38,702 nt of DNA, taken from assembly GCF_918741275.1 (NCBI RefSeq), contig NZ_CAKKNA010000023.1, positions 1-38,702 on the forward strand, read 5' to 3'. The notes beneath the pieces were generated by a model, which had not been told where the DNA came from, did not search any database, and saw nothing but the letters and a program-made list of their open reading frames with translations. Shown piece by piece: positions 1 to 7,387 of the stretch. Origin of the DNA: Bacillus sp. CECT 9360 (GTDB lineage Bacteria; Bacillota; Bacilli; Bacillales; DSM-1321). The position numbers were made by a program, and so were the translations under genes. Each line of letters begins with the position of its first letter. Positions within the stretch are counted from its first letter, which is position 1.

Positions 1-105
1 GATGTGCTGGCATCGACGTTGTCACAGGACGTGACGAACTTAGTCGATGTTCCATTTGCTTTTAAAGTGTGTGCTCACTTAAAATTAACGTTGGCGCTTT
101 GTTTT

Positions 106-124
106 GTTCAGTTTTCAAAGAGCA
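106..124 (-). promoter_or_regulatory. boxA-like antitermination leader of an rrn operon
   Basis: On the minus strand this reads TGCTCTTTGAAAACTGAAC, the boxA-type element found between the rRNA promoters and 16S rRNA in Bacillus. It lies downstream of the P2 promoter at 160-188. The 16S gene itself would lie beyond the left edge of the window. Assigning it to an rrn operon rests on the promoter-boxA order and on the familiar leader sequence after it. Confidence 0.75.
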
Positions 125-159
125 ATTTCGTTGTCGTTTCTCTCAGAAGCGACTTTACT

Positions 160-188
160 AATATATCATCTCACCATCAAGAAGTCAA
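160..188 (-). promoter_or_regulatory. rrn operon promoter P2
   Basis: On the minus strand a -35 TTGACT (183-188) and a -10 TATATT (160-165) are separated by exactly 17 bases. It is the promoter nearer the boxA leader, as in the tandem promoters of Bacillus rrn operons. Transcription would leave the window to the left. Confidence 0.8.
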
Positions 189-246
189 CATTTTTTTGAA
201 ATGAATTTGTAAAAGAAAAGTAATGTTGTCTTGCGGTGTATTACAT

Positions 247-275
247 ATACTAGCACCTGCCCATGGACAAGTCAA
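247..275 (-). promoter_or_regulatory. rrn operon promoter P1
   Basis: On the minus strand a -35 TTGACT (270-275) and a -10 TAGTAT (247-252) are separated by 17 bases, 87 bases upstream of P2. Two tandem sigma-A promoters sharing the same -35 are typical of rRNA operons in this group. No coding sequence is credible in 1-350. Confidence 0.7.
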
Positions 276-350
276 CCAAAAACCTACATATTATACTGGA
301 AGTTTTTACAACTGATTTATTAAGTTAATTGGATTGGCAATCTATAATTA

Positions 351-395
351 AAACAACCCTCCCTTTGCAAATACGCAATCGCGAAAGGGAGGGTT
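351..395 (-). terminator. Rho-independent terminator of ptsG
   Basis: An inverted repeat of about 14 bp (355-368 with 381-395, core CCCTCCCTTT/AAAGGGAGGG) is followed on the minus strand by GTTTTAATT. It begins about 20 bases after the ptsG stop codon and separates ptsG from the rrn promoters. Confidence 0.8.
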
Positions 396-414
396 CTAAT
401 TGGTTTGTTCTTAC

Positions 415-2481
415 TTACTTAATCGTAATGATGTTCTCTTCTTTAATATCTACCTTACCATTTTTCTCAAGCTTTACTGTTTCCCCTTCTTTAAGGTTAG
501 TGAAGACGATTGGCGTGATAATGGAAGGAGCGTTTTCTTTGACGTAATCCAGGTCTACCTTTAATAAAGGCTGTCCTTTTTTCACTTTATCATCTTGGGA
601 AACTAATGCTTCAAAACCTTTACCTTCTAATTTAACTGTGTCAATCCCAACATGAATCAAAATTTCCCGGCCACCGTCTGAAACAATTCCAAGGGCATGC
701 TTAGTCGGGAATAGATTTACGATTGTTCCGTCGACAGGAGAAACGATTAGTCCGTCTTCCGGTAGGATCGCAAACCCGTCACCCATCATTTTTTCCGCGA
801 AAACAGGATCCGGCACTTCGGTGATTGACTTGATTTCACCTTTAATCGGGGAAATGAAGTGCTCATCACTTGGCTCATGGGTTTGTAGAGCTTCCGGGAT
901 TACTTCTTCGATTTGTTGTTCTACTTCTTTTTCTTGAGAGGTTTTCACAACTCTAGGTCTTCTACCGGACATAATGTCATTCATTTGTCCTTTTATCGTT
1001 TCAGAACGTGGTCCAAAAATAGCTTGAATGTTATTCCCAACTTCAAGTACCCCGGCAGCTCCGAGTTTTTTCAACCGATTCTTGTCCACTTCTTTCACAT
1101 CGTTCACAGATACACGAAGGCGCGTGATACAAGCATCCAAGTGAGCGATATTTTCCTTACCACCCATTGCATCCAAGATATCGCCAGCAAGATTACCCGG
1201 CTTACCTTTTGATGCCTCTTCTTCATTATCATCTGATTCAACTTCGCGACCAGGCGTCTTTAAGTTGAATTTGCGGATTGCAAAGCGGAAACCGAAATAA
1301 TAAATAACGGCTAACACAAGTCCGACCGGAATCACCAACCAAGCATTGGTTTGCGGGTTAATTAATCCAAACAAAATGTAATCAATGAGACCTCCGGAGA
1401 AAGTCATACCGATTTTTACATCCAATAAATGCATCGTCATGAAGGAAAGCCCCGCGAATACGGCGTGGATTCCAAACAAGATAGGCGCCACGAACAGGAA
1501 TGAGAATTCAAGCGGCTCAGTGATACCTGTTAAGAATGAAGTCAATGCTGCGGATGCCATCAGGCCGCCGACTAGCTTTTTCTTTTCCGGACGCGCTTCA
1601 TGATAAATGGCAAGTGCTGCAGCCGGAAGACCGAACATCATGAATGGGAACTTACCAGTCATGAAGGTTCCCGCTGTAAGATCTTGTACTCCATCTTTAA
1701 TTTGGTTCATAAAAATCGCTTGGTCACCTCTAATGAGTTGGCCCGCTTCATTTGTATAAGTACCGAATTCAAACCAGAATGGAGAATAGAAAATATGATG
1801 AAGCCCGAATGGAATCAACGATCTTTCAATCAAACCGAAAATAAAGGCTGACAAGGTCATATTGGCACCTAACATATTTTCGGAGAATGTATTTAATCCA
1901 TGCTGGATTGGCGGCCAGATCAAAATCATCAATAGACCTAGGATAACCGCGCTTGCCGCTGTAATGATAGGCACAAAGCGTTTACCTGCAAAGAAACCTA
2001 AATAGGATGGCAATTCAATTTCATAGAATCTATTGTACATGTATGCGGCAATGATCCCGACAATGATTCCTCCAAAAACACCGGTAGACAAAGTTGGTAT
2101 GCCGAGTACAGAGGCATATTCCATACTGCCCTTTATATCCCCCGCCTCAATACCAAGAACGGTGCCCATTGTGACATTCATAATCAAGAAACCGATGATG
2201 GCAGCGAGACCAGCCACACCGTCACCGCCAGCAAGACCTATGGCCACACCGACCGCGAATAATAGTGCCAGGTTACCAAAAATAATATTACCCGCATTTT
2301 CCATGACCGACGCAACCATCTCGACGCCGTTGTTGTCAAGGAATGGTGCAATATCAAGTAGTGTCGGATTCTGCAAAGCATTACCAAAAGCAAGCAAAAT
2401 ACCCGCTGCCGGCAAGATGGCAACTGGAAGCATCAAGGCTTTACCAACCTTTTGCAAAACGCCAAATAACTTTTTAAACAA
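415..2481 (-). CDS. ptsG: PTS glucose-specific transporter EIICBA
   Basis: Glucose permease of the phosphotransferase system; it imports glucose and phosphorylates it to glucose-6-phosphate at the membrane. The 688-residue product has the order EIIC (about 1-400, multi-spanning, with GITEPLEF), EIIB (phosphorylated Cys about 451 in DACITRLR) and EIIA (His about 595 and about 610, the latter in IHVGIDTV). B. subtilis PtsG is 699 residues with the same order. The frame stays open 44 codons further upstream, but that stretch is the RAT/terminator leader. I chose the TTG at 2481, which follows a GGGGG ribosome site by 9 bases and gives the expected start [11 protein letters not shown]. glcT lies directly upstream on the same strand. 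Confidence 0.95.
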   Translation of the reverse strand: MFKKLFGVLQKVGKALMLPVAILPAAGILLAFGNALQNPTLLDIAPFLDNNGVEMVASVMENAGNIIFGNLALLFAVGVAIGLAGGDGVAGLAAIIGFLIMNVTMGTVLGIEAGDIKGSMEYASVLGIPTLSTGVFGGIIVGIIAAYMYNRFYEIELPSYLGFFAGKRFVPIITAASAVILGLLMILIWPPIQHGLNTFSENMLGANMTLSAFIFGLIERSLIPFGLHHIFYSPFWFEFGTYTNEAGQLIRGDQAIFMNQIKDGVQDLTAGTFMTGKFPFMMFGLPAAALAIYHEARPEKKKLVGGLMASAALTSFLTGITEPLEFSFLFVAPILFGIHAVFAGLSFMTMHLLDVKIGMTFSGGLIDYILFGLINPQTNAWLVIPVGLVLAVIYYFGFRFAIRKFNLKTPGREVESDDNEEEASKGKPGNLAGDILDAMGGKENIAHLDACITRLRVSVNDVKEVDKNRLKKLGAAGVLEVGNNIQAIFGPRSETIKGQMNDIMSGRRPRVVKTSQEKEVEQQIEEVIPEALQTHEPSDEHFISPIKGEIKSITEVPDPVFAEKMMGDGFAILPEDGLIVSPVDGTIVNLFPTKHALGIVSDGGREILIHVGIDTVKLEGKGFEALVSQDDKVKKGQPLLKVDLDYVKENAPSIITPIVFTNLKEGETVKLEKNGKVDIKEENIITIK

Positions 2482-2538
2482 GGTAAACGACCCCCATAAT
2501 TTTATTTTGGAAACCCATAAAGCGGTTACATAATTCCA

Positions 2539-2635
2539 AACAAAAAAGGCATAAGCGAAAAAAGCATCGAGTTTAACAGACAGGTATAATATACCCTTCT
2601 CTGGAAAATTCAATTACCTTTCCTCACTTATGCCT
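2539..2635 (-). terminator. GlcT-controlled leader terminator of ptsG
   Basis: On the minus strand GGCATAAG at the 3' end of the RAT (2628-2635) can pair with CTTATGCC at 2548-2555, which is followed by TTTTTTGTTT. The two arms are far apart, so the intervening leader must form a large or branched loop. The overlap of the left arm with the RAT means that GlcT binding and terminator formation exclude each other, as in the B. subtilis ptsG leader. Confidence 0.7.
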
Positions 2636-2654
2636 GATCGAATCAGTAACACGT
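2625..2654 (-). promoter_or_regulatory. RAT (ribonucleic antiterminator) site for GlcT
   Basis: On the minus strand the site begins ACGTGTTACTGATTCGATCA and ends GGCATAAGTG. It closely matches the remembered B. subtilis ptsG RAT, an imperfect palindrome bound by the CAT domain of GlcT. It sits between glcT and ptsG, right after the glcT stop, and predicts glucose-induced antitermination of ptsG. Confidence 0.85.
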
Positions 2655-2668
2655 AAAGTAAAAGTCTA

Positions 2669-3511
2669 TTATGTGATTTTCTTTTGTAAGCGTTGTAGGT
2701 GCATCGTTAAGTAAACAGCTTCCGCATCGTATACGGGCTTTTTCAGCACCTGCTGCATAATCTTTATCAGTTTCCAAGCAATATCATAACACACCGGATA
2801 CGCTTCTTTCAACATCAAAGTAATTTTTTCCGGTTCTTCTACTTTCTCTTCTGACATCACTCTTTCAATCGTAAATCTTAGATGGCGAACCAGCCTCATA
2901 TAATCTATGCTTTCTTTATCTATAGTAGTATCTAATTGTTCCTCAATGACATTGATGAGGTGGGTGACCAACTGGGAGTGTTGGTTTATATCTGATAGCT
3001 GTTTATTGGTTATCGCGCTGTGAATATGCAGTGTGATAAAACCGATTTCTCCCTTTGGAAGGCTAATCCCGGTTTTCTCGCCGATGATTTCAACAACTTC
3101 TCGGGCTACTTCGTATTCAAATGGATAAAGATTTATCGTTTCCACATAGAAAGGATTTTTAACTTCCATCCCGCTTATCATCCGGTTCAAGGAAAATACT
3201 ATATGGTCAGTCAGACCAACGTGTATATGTTCATTTAATTCCCCTGTGACCCTGTTACTGATATGCTGTATCGCTTCGATTATCGCGGTCTGAACTTTTT
3301 CATCGATTTGCGGCAATAGCTTTTTATAGTTTTCCTGTTCTCTTTCGCTCTTTAAGACAAACATCTTCTCAGCCTGATCCGCCGAGATTTCATCACCTTT
3401 GCTACGGTTAAAACCTATGCCTTTTCCAATAAGGATGACTTCTCCGTGAGAAAGGTGGCTCGCGATGACCACATTATTATTTAGAATTTTTTCAATTGAA
3501 AAAGCAGACAT
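2669..3511 (-). CDS. glcT: BglG-family transcription antiterminator GlcT
   Basis: RNA-binding antiterminator that allows ptsG transcription when glucose is present and is inactivated by PtsG-dependent phosphorylation when it is not. The product of 280 residues has an N-terminal CAT RNA-binding domain (MSAFSIEKILNNNVVIASH) and two PRD modules with conserved histidines (NEHIHVGLTDH, TLHIHSA, YLTMHLQR). Length and sequence fit B. subtilis GlcT (about 285 residues). The start at 3511 follows AGAGG by 9 bases; the upstream ATG at 3553 has no ribosome site. The target RAT lies immediately downstream, ahead of ptsG. Confidence 0.93.
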   Translation of the reverse strand: MSAFSIEKILNNNVVIASHLSHGEVILIGKGIGFNRSKGDEISADQAEKMFVLKSEREQENYKKLLPQIDEKVQTAIIEAIQHISNRVTGELNEHIHVGLTDHIVFSLNRMISGMEVKNPFYVETINLYPFEYEVAREVVEIIGEKTGISLPKGEIGFITLHIHSAITNKQLSDINQHSQLVTHLINVIEEQLDTTIDKESIDYMRLVRHLRFTIERVMSEEKVEEPEKITLMLKEAYPVCYDIAWKLIKIMQQVLKKPVYDAEAVYLTMHLQRLQKKIT

Positions 3512-3624
3512 AATCGGATACCTCTTTACAAGAGAATGAACCTTCTCATCCATTAAAAAATTCAGAAGGAAAGGGCAAGTTTAATGTTAGTCAAGTGACC
3601 AAGCGAAATCAAGTGAAAAATAAT

Positions 3625-3662
3625 CGTCAAAAAAAGGAACCCTCTTGGATTCCTTTTTGTCA
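3625..3662 (-). terminator. Terminator of pbuG
   Basis: Inverted repeat AAAAAGGAATCC/GGTTCCTTTTTTT around a 5-base loop, just after the pbuG stop codon on the minus strand. It is nearly symmetrical, so it could also work on the other strand, but no plus-strand gene feeds into it. Confidence 0.8.
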
Positions 3663-3668
3663 TTGCGA

Positions 3669-5003
3669 TTAGACTAAGAAAATAAAGTATAAAACAAAAA
3701 TTACAAATAAACCGTACATAATCGGATGGACTTCTTTTATGCGTCCTTTTATTAGCATCGTGATTGGATAAAAGATGAATCCAATTGCGATACCGGTTGC
3801 GATACTGTATGTCATCGGCATGGCAATAAGCGTGAAAAATGCCGGTACAGCCACTTCGAATCGTTCCCAGTCAATCTTCTTAAGTGAAGATACCATCAAT
3901 ACCCCAACAATGATCAGCGCTGGCGCTGTTACTGCAGAAGTAATCACACTTAGCAGCGGAAAAAAGAAAATGGAGAGGACGAACAATAGGCCTGTGACAA
4001 TCGCTGCAAATCCGGTTCTGGCACCAGCGGCAACTCCCGCGGTTGATTCCACATAAGAAGTCGTTGTTGAGGTACCAAGTACAGCACCGACAACGATAGA
4101 AAGTGAATCTGCAAACAATCCCTTTCCAACTCTCGGAAGTTCATTCCCTTTCATTAACCCCGCTTGAGTAGCTACACCTACCAGAGTTCCTGCCGTATCA
4201 AAGAATGCAACAAACAAGAAGGTTAGAATAACGACGAGAATTTGAACCGAGAAAAGCTGCTCTCCCGGATTGGCGAATGCTTCAAATGCGACCCCAAAAG
4301 TGGGCTCAAGGCTCGGTACCGCCCCGACAATCTTGCCCGGCATATCGATTAAACCGGCAATCACACCAACGATAGCCGTAATAATCATACCAATAAAGAT
4401 CCCTGCATGGATTCCCTTCGTTAATAAAATAACAGTTAAAATAATGCCAAAGACGGCCAATAACGTGTTGCCGTTTGTTAAGTCACCTAAACCGACAAGA
4501 ACCGAATCGTTATTTACGATAATTCCTGCATTTTGAAAACCAACAAAGGTGATAAAAAGCCCGATTCCGGCACTTACAGCATATTTCAGTTCTACCGGAA
4601 TCGCGTTAATGATCTTTTCACGTATCCCCGATAACGTTAGTAATACAAAGATAACCCCTGATATCAGCACGCCTGTTAATGCGGTTTGCCACGGAACCCC
4701 ATAGGTCAGAACAACCGTATAGGCGAAGAATGCGTTCAATCCCATGCCTGGAGCCAGCGCAATTGGATATTTCGCAATGAGTCCCATTAATATCGAACCG
4801 ATCGCCGCAGCTAAAGCAGTTGCCACGAATACAGCACCATAATCCATTCTTAAAGCGTCAGGAAAATCTTCAACACTGTCTAAAGTCAATGTCAGTGGAT
4901 TGACAACCAAAATGTAGGCCATTGATAAGAAGGTGGTTAATCCGCCAATGATCTCTCGGCGATAGCTCGTACCGAGTTCCTCGAATTGAAAATATTTTTT
5001 CAT
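3669..5003 (-). CDS. pbuG: Hypoxanthine/guanine permease PbuG
   Basis: Nucleobase:cation symporter (NCS2/AzgA family) that imports hypoxanthine and guanine for salvage. The 444-residue product is hydrophobic with about 12 membrane segments, and its start MKKYFQFEELGTSYRREIIG is close to B. subtilis PbuG (440 residues). I chose the ATG at 5003, seven bases after GGGGAG; an in-frame ATG two codons earlier is too close to the ribosome site. A longer upstream reading frame runs through the riboswitch terminator and is not believable. A guanine riboswitch leader precedes it, and guaA lies upstream on the same strand in a separate unit. Confidence 0.93.
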   Translation of the reverse strand: MKKYFQFEELGTSYRREIIGGLTTFLSMAYILVVNPLTLTLDSVEDFPDALRMDYGAVFVATALAAAIGSILMGLIAKYPIALAPGMGLNAFFAYTVVLTYGVPWQTALTGVLISGVIFVLLTLSGIREKIINAIPVELKYAVSAGIGLFITFVGFQNAGIIVNNDSVLVGLGDLTNGNTLLAVFGIILTVILLTKGIHAGIFIGMIITAIVGVIAGLIDMPGKIVGAVPSLEPTFGVAFEAFANPGEQLFSVQILVVILTFLFVAFFDTAGTLVGVATQAGLMKGNELPRVGKGLFADSLSIVVGAVLGTSTTTSYVESTAGVAAGARTGFAAIVTGLLFVLSIFFFPLLSVITSAVTAPALIIVGVLMVSSLKKIDWERFEVAVPAFFTLIAMPMTYSIATGIAIGFIFYPITMLIKGRIKEVHPIMYGLFVIFVLYFIFLV

Positions 5004-5032
5004 CCTCATACTCCCCCGTATGTTACGCCGCA

Positions 5033-5066
5033 TAGAGAAAAGGCCCCGTCTAACCGAACGGGACCT
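5033..5066 (-). terminator. Riboswitch-controlled terminator in the pbuG leader
   Basis: On the minus strand GGTCCCGT and ACGGGGCC form an 8-bp stem followed by TTTTCTC, between the purine aptamer and pbuG. This is the expression platform expected of a purine riboswitch that turns the gene off when ligand is bound. Confidence 0.75.
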
Positions 5067-5133
5067 GACTTTACATGCAAAAGGATAGAGCAGGGGCCCC
5101 ATTCACGGATGGAGCCTGCCTGCCTTATATTTG

Positions 5134-5202
5134 CATCGTAGTCAAGCTGTTAACGGCAGCTCGGTAGAAACTTTTGGGCCATATCCCCAAGATTATACGA
5201 CG
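5134..5202 (-). promoter_or_regulatory. Purine (guanine-type) riboswitch of pbuG
   Basis: The minus strand carries the purine aptamer signature: a P1 stem CGTCGTA/TACGATG, the conserved GATATGG and TTTCTACC segments, and a closing GACTACG. The base that sets ligand choice is C in GACTA, as in guanine/hypoxanthine aptamers; adenine aptamers have T (GATTA). A leader terminator follows at 5033-5066. It predicts that guanine or hypoxanthine shuts off import of these bases. Confidence 0.92.
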
Positions 5203-5233
5203 AATTCATTTATTATATTAAGATTACAATTTG

Positions 5234-5262
5234 AGTTTACCAGTGTAGAAAAATGTCGTCAA
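5234..5262 (-). promoter_or_regulatory. Sigma-A promoter of pbuG
   Basis: On the minus strand TTGACG (5257-5262) and TAAACT (5234-5239) are 17 bases apart. A start about 7 bases after the -10 falls just upstream of the riboswitch aptamer, the correct placement for riboswitch control. Confidence 0.6.
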
Positions 5263-5308
5263 GAAAAAACGAATGATGCTGGAAATTAGAACACTAATGT
5301 TCGTAATA

Positions 5309-6862
5309 TTATTCCCACTCAATCGTAGCAGGAGGCTTACTGGTGATATCATACACGACCCGGTTCACATGACTGACCTCATTTACAATCCGGGTTGAAA
5401 TAATTTCGAGAACATCCCACGGAATTCTCGCCCAGTCGGAAGTCATTCCGTCAATGCTCGTCACTGCCCGAATGCCGATTGTATAATCATATGTGCGCGC
5501 ATCTCCCATTACCCCGACACTGCGGATGTCCGGAAGCACGGTGAAATACTGCCAAATATCGCGATCAAGTCCTGCTTTCTTGATTTCCTCACGAAGAATG
5601 GCATCTGACTCGCGGACGATTTCCAGCTTGTCCTCTGATATGGCACCTAAGACACGAATCCCCAATCCTGGACCAGGGAACGGCTGACGCCAGACAATTT
5701 CATCAGGGATGCCGAGTTCTGTTCCAAGCGCACGGACCTCATCCTTGAAAAGAGTGTTCAACGGCTCAATCAGTTTGAATTGCATGTCTTCAGGCAGGCC
5801 GCCGACATTATGATGCGATTTAATGGTTTGTGCAGTCGCCGTTCCGCTCTCAATGATATCGGTATAAAGAGTACCCTGTGCCAGGAATTCAATTCCTTGA
5901 AGCTTTGTCGCTTCGTCATCGAACACATAGATAAATTCGTTTCCAATAATCTTCCGTTTTTTCTCCGGATCTGAAACACCTTCAAGCTTTGTAAAAAAAC
6001 GATCCTTCGCATCTACTTTAATAACATTCATATGGAACCCTTCGCTGAATGTTTTCATAACGCTGTCCGCTTCGCCCTTACGAAGCAAGCCATGATCAAC
6101 AAAGATACACGTTAATTGGTCGCCGATTGCCTTATGGATCAAGACAGCTACCACCGAAGAATCAACACCGCCGCTTAACGCACAAAGAACTTTTTTATCG
6201 CCAACTGATTGACGGATTTTTTCCATTTCGATTTCACTGAAGTTTTCCATCGACCAGTCGCCTTCGCAGCCACATACTTGGAACACAAAGTTCTTCAGGA
6301 TTTCATTCCCATGCACAGAATGGCGCACTTCAGGATGAAATTGGACGGCGTATAGCTTTCTTGACTCATCACTCATTGCCGAAATCGGGCAGGAAGGATT
6401 TGTTCCATCAACGGTGAAACCCTTAGGTTCTTCGACTACTAAATCCCCGTGGCTCATCCAGACAATCTGTTCCTTTGGCAAGTCATGGAATAGCTTCGAA
6501 TCATTCCGGGTAGTCAATGTTGCTTTTCCGTATTCGCGATTCTTCGCAGGCTCTACCTTCCCTCCGAAATGCTTGGTCATTAACTGCATGCCATAGCAAA
6601 TCCCCAAAATTGGCAGCCCTAATTCAAAAATCCGCTCATCGCAGCCAAAAGCGGCAGCATCATACACGCTGTTAGGCCCGCCTGAGAAAATAATCCCAGC
6701 TGGATTCATCTCTTTAATTTGTTCTGCCGTTAACGTATGCGGATGCAGCTCGCTATACACACCAAACTCACGAATCCGGCGCGTAATCAACTGATTATAT
6801 TGGCTTCCGAAATCGAGCACTACGATCATTTTCTGGTTCTGTAATTCCGTTTTCCCGGGCAC
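5309..6862 (-). CDS. guaA: GMP synthase (glutamine-hydrolysing)
   Basis: Converts XMP, glutamine and ATP to GMP, the last step of guanine nucleotide synthesis. The 517-residue protein has an N-terminal class I glutamine amidotransferase (nucleophile Cys89 in ILGICYGMQ, catalytic His in AVQFHPEV), an ATP pyrophosphatase with P-loop SGGVDSSV, and the C-terminal dimerisation domain ending [10 protein letters not shown] chose the GTG at 6862, six bases after GAGGTG; the frame runs a few codons further but the extra ATG codons lack spacing to a ribosome site. Its leader holds a guanine-type riboswitch, giving product feedback together with the next gene, pbuG. Confidence 0.96.
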   Translation of the reverse strand: MPGKTELQNQKMIVVLDFGSQYNQLITRRIREFGVYSELHPHTLTAEQIKEMNPAGIIFSGGPNSVYDAAAFGCDERIFELGLPILGICYGMQLMTKHFGGKVEPAKNREYGKATLTTRNDSKLFHDLPKEQIVWMSHGDLVVEEPKGFTVDGTNPSCPISAMSDESRKLYAVQFHPEVRHSVHGNEILKNFVFQVCGCEGDWSMENFSEIEMEKIRQSVGDKKVLCALSGGVDSSVVAVLIHKAIGDQLTCIFVDHGLLRKGEADSVMKTFSEGFHMNVIKVDAKDRFFTKLEGVSDPEKKRKIIGNEFIYVFDDEATKLQGIEFLAQGTLYTDIIESGTATAQTIKSHHNVGGLPEDMQFKLIEPLNTLFKDEVRALGTELGIPDEIVWRQPFPGPGLGIRVLGAISEDKLEIVRESDAILREEIKKAGLDRDIWQYFTVLPDIRSVGVMGDARTYDYTIGIRAVTSIDGMTSDWARIPWDVLEIISTRIVNEVSHVNRVVYDITSKPPATIEWE

Positions 6863-7049
6863 TCTCATCACCTCAATTGTCATGATTCGCTTGTAATAAA
6901 AATGGGTTCACTTTTTTAAACAAACGATTGATTAAATTCACGCATTAATAGTATTACTAAAGAAATGAAAATAAAGACAAAATAAAAAACCAGAATCCTG
7001 CCTCGAGACATAAAAGCAGAATCCTAGTTGGCATACCAAATAAAATCTG

Positions 7050-7120
7050 CCTTCATAGTCAAATCATTTACGGTGATTTGGTAGAAACATCCGATCCATA
7101 TTATCGAGTATATATGAAGG
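7050..7120 (-). promoter_or_regulatory. Purine (guanine-type) riboswitch of guaA
   Basis: The minus strand carries CCTTCATA...TATGAAGG as the P1 stem, with the conserved AATATGG and TTTCTACC segments, and GACTA before P1 closes. The C in GACTA indicates guanine rather than adenine. The guaA start is about 190 bases downstream. A T-rich tract (6978-6990 on plus) suggests a terminator, but I could not draw a clean hairpin; instead the minus strand has a direct repeat AGGATTCT in this leader. A structured repeat (7123-7312) abuts the aptamer's upstream side. Confidence 0.88.
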
Positions 7121-7122
7121 TT

Positions 7123-7312
7123 ATATGAAAAGCGAAAGCGCCCTGTTAAAGGAACGTCGACTAACTGCTGCCACGTCCTTATGTCTTACGTCGACGTCAG
7201 CACATCCTGTGCAAGTCCGACCAGCATAAGACGCTCCTCGCAGGAGGGCCTGCTCTCCGGAGAGGGGCGGCTTATGACCTCGAGGGGCTGGGCGCTGTAG
7301 CTAAACACTGTT
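7123..7312. repeat. Structured intergenic repeat element of Bacillaceae type
   Basis: About 190 bases between guaA and yebA with several GC-rich hairpins. The ends AAAGCGAAAGCGCC and GGCGCTGTAGCTA and the inner CAGCCCCTCGAGGTCATAAG (minus strand) resemble a multicopy intergenic repeat I remember from Bacillus and Geobacillus genomes. It is non-coding and more GC-rich than its surroundings. It separates the guaA riboswitch from any promoter further upstream. The inner part 7151-7206 is related to bases 1-53 of the window. Confidence 0.6.
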
Positions 7313-7387
7313 TAAAGTTCAAGAAGCTACGCTTTTTAATTCTAGTTTTAGGAACGCCTCAATTGTAACAACACAATGAAAATTTGG

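Noticed and set aside
2482..2613. 44-codon N-terminal extension of ptsG
   Set aside because: It translates the RAT and leader terminator, shows no ribosome site at its ATG, and the TTG at 2481 fits both the ribosome site and the family start.
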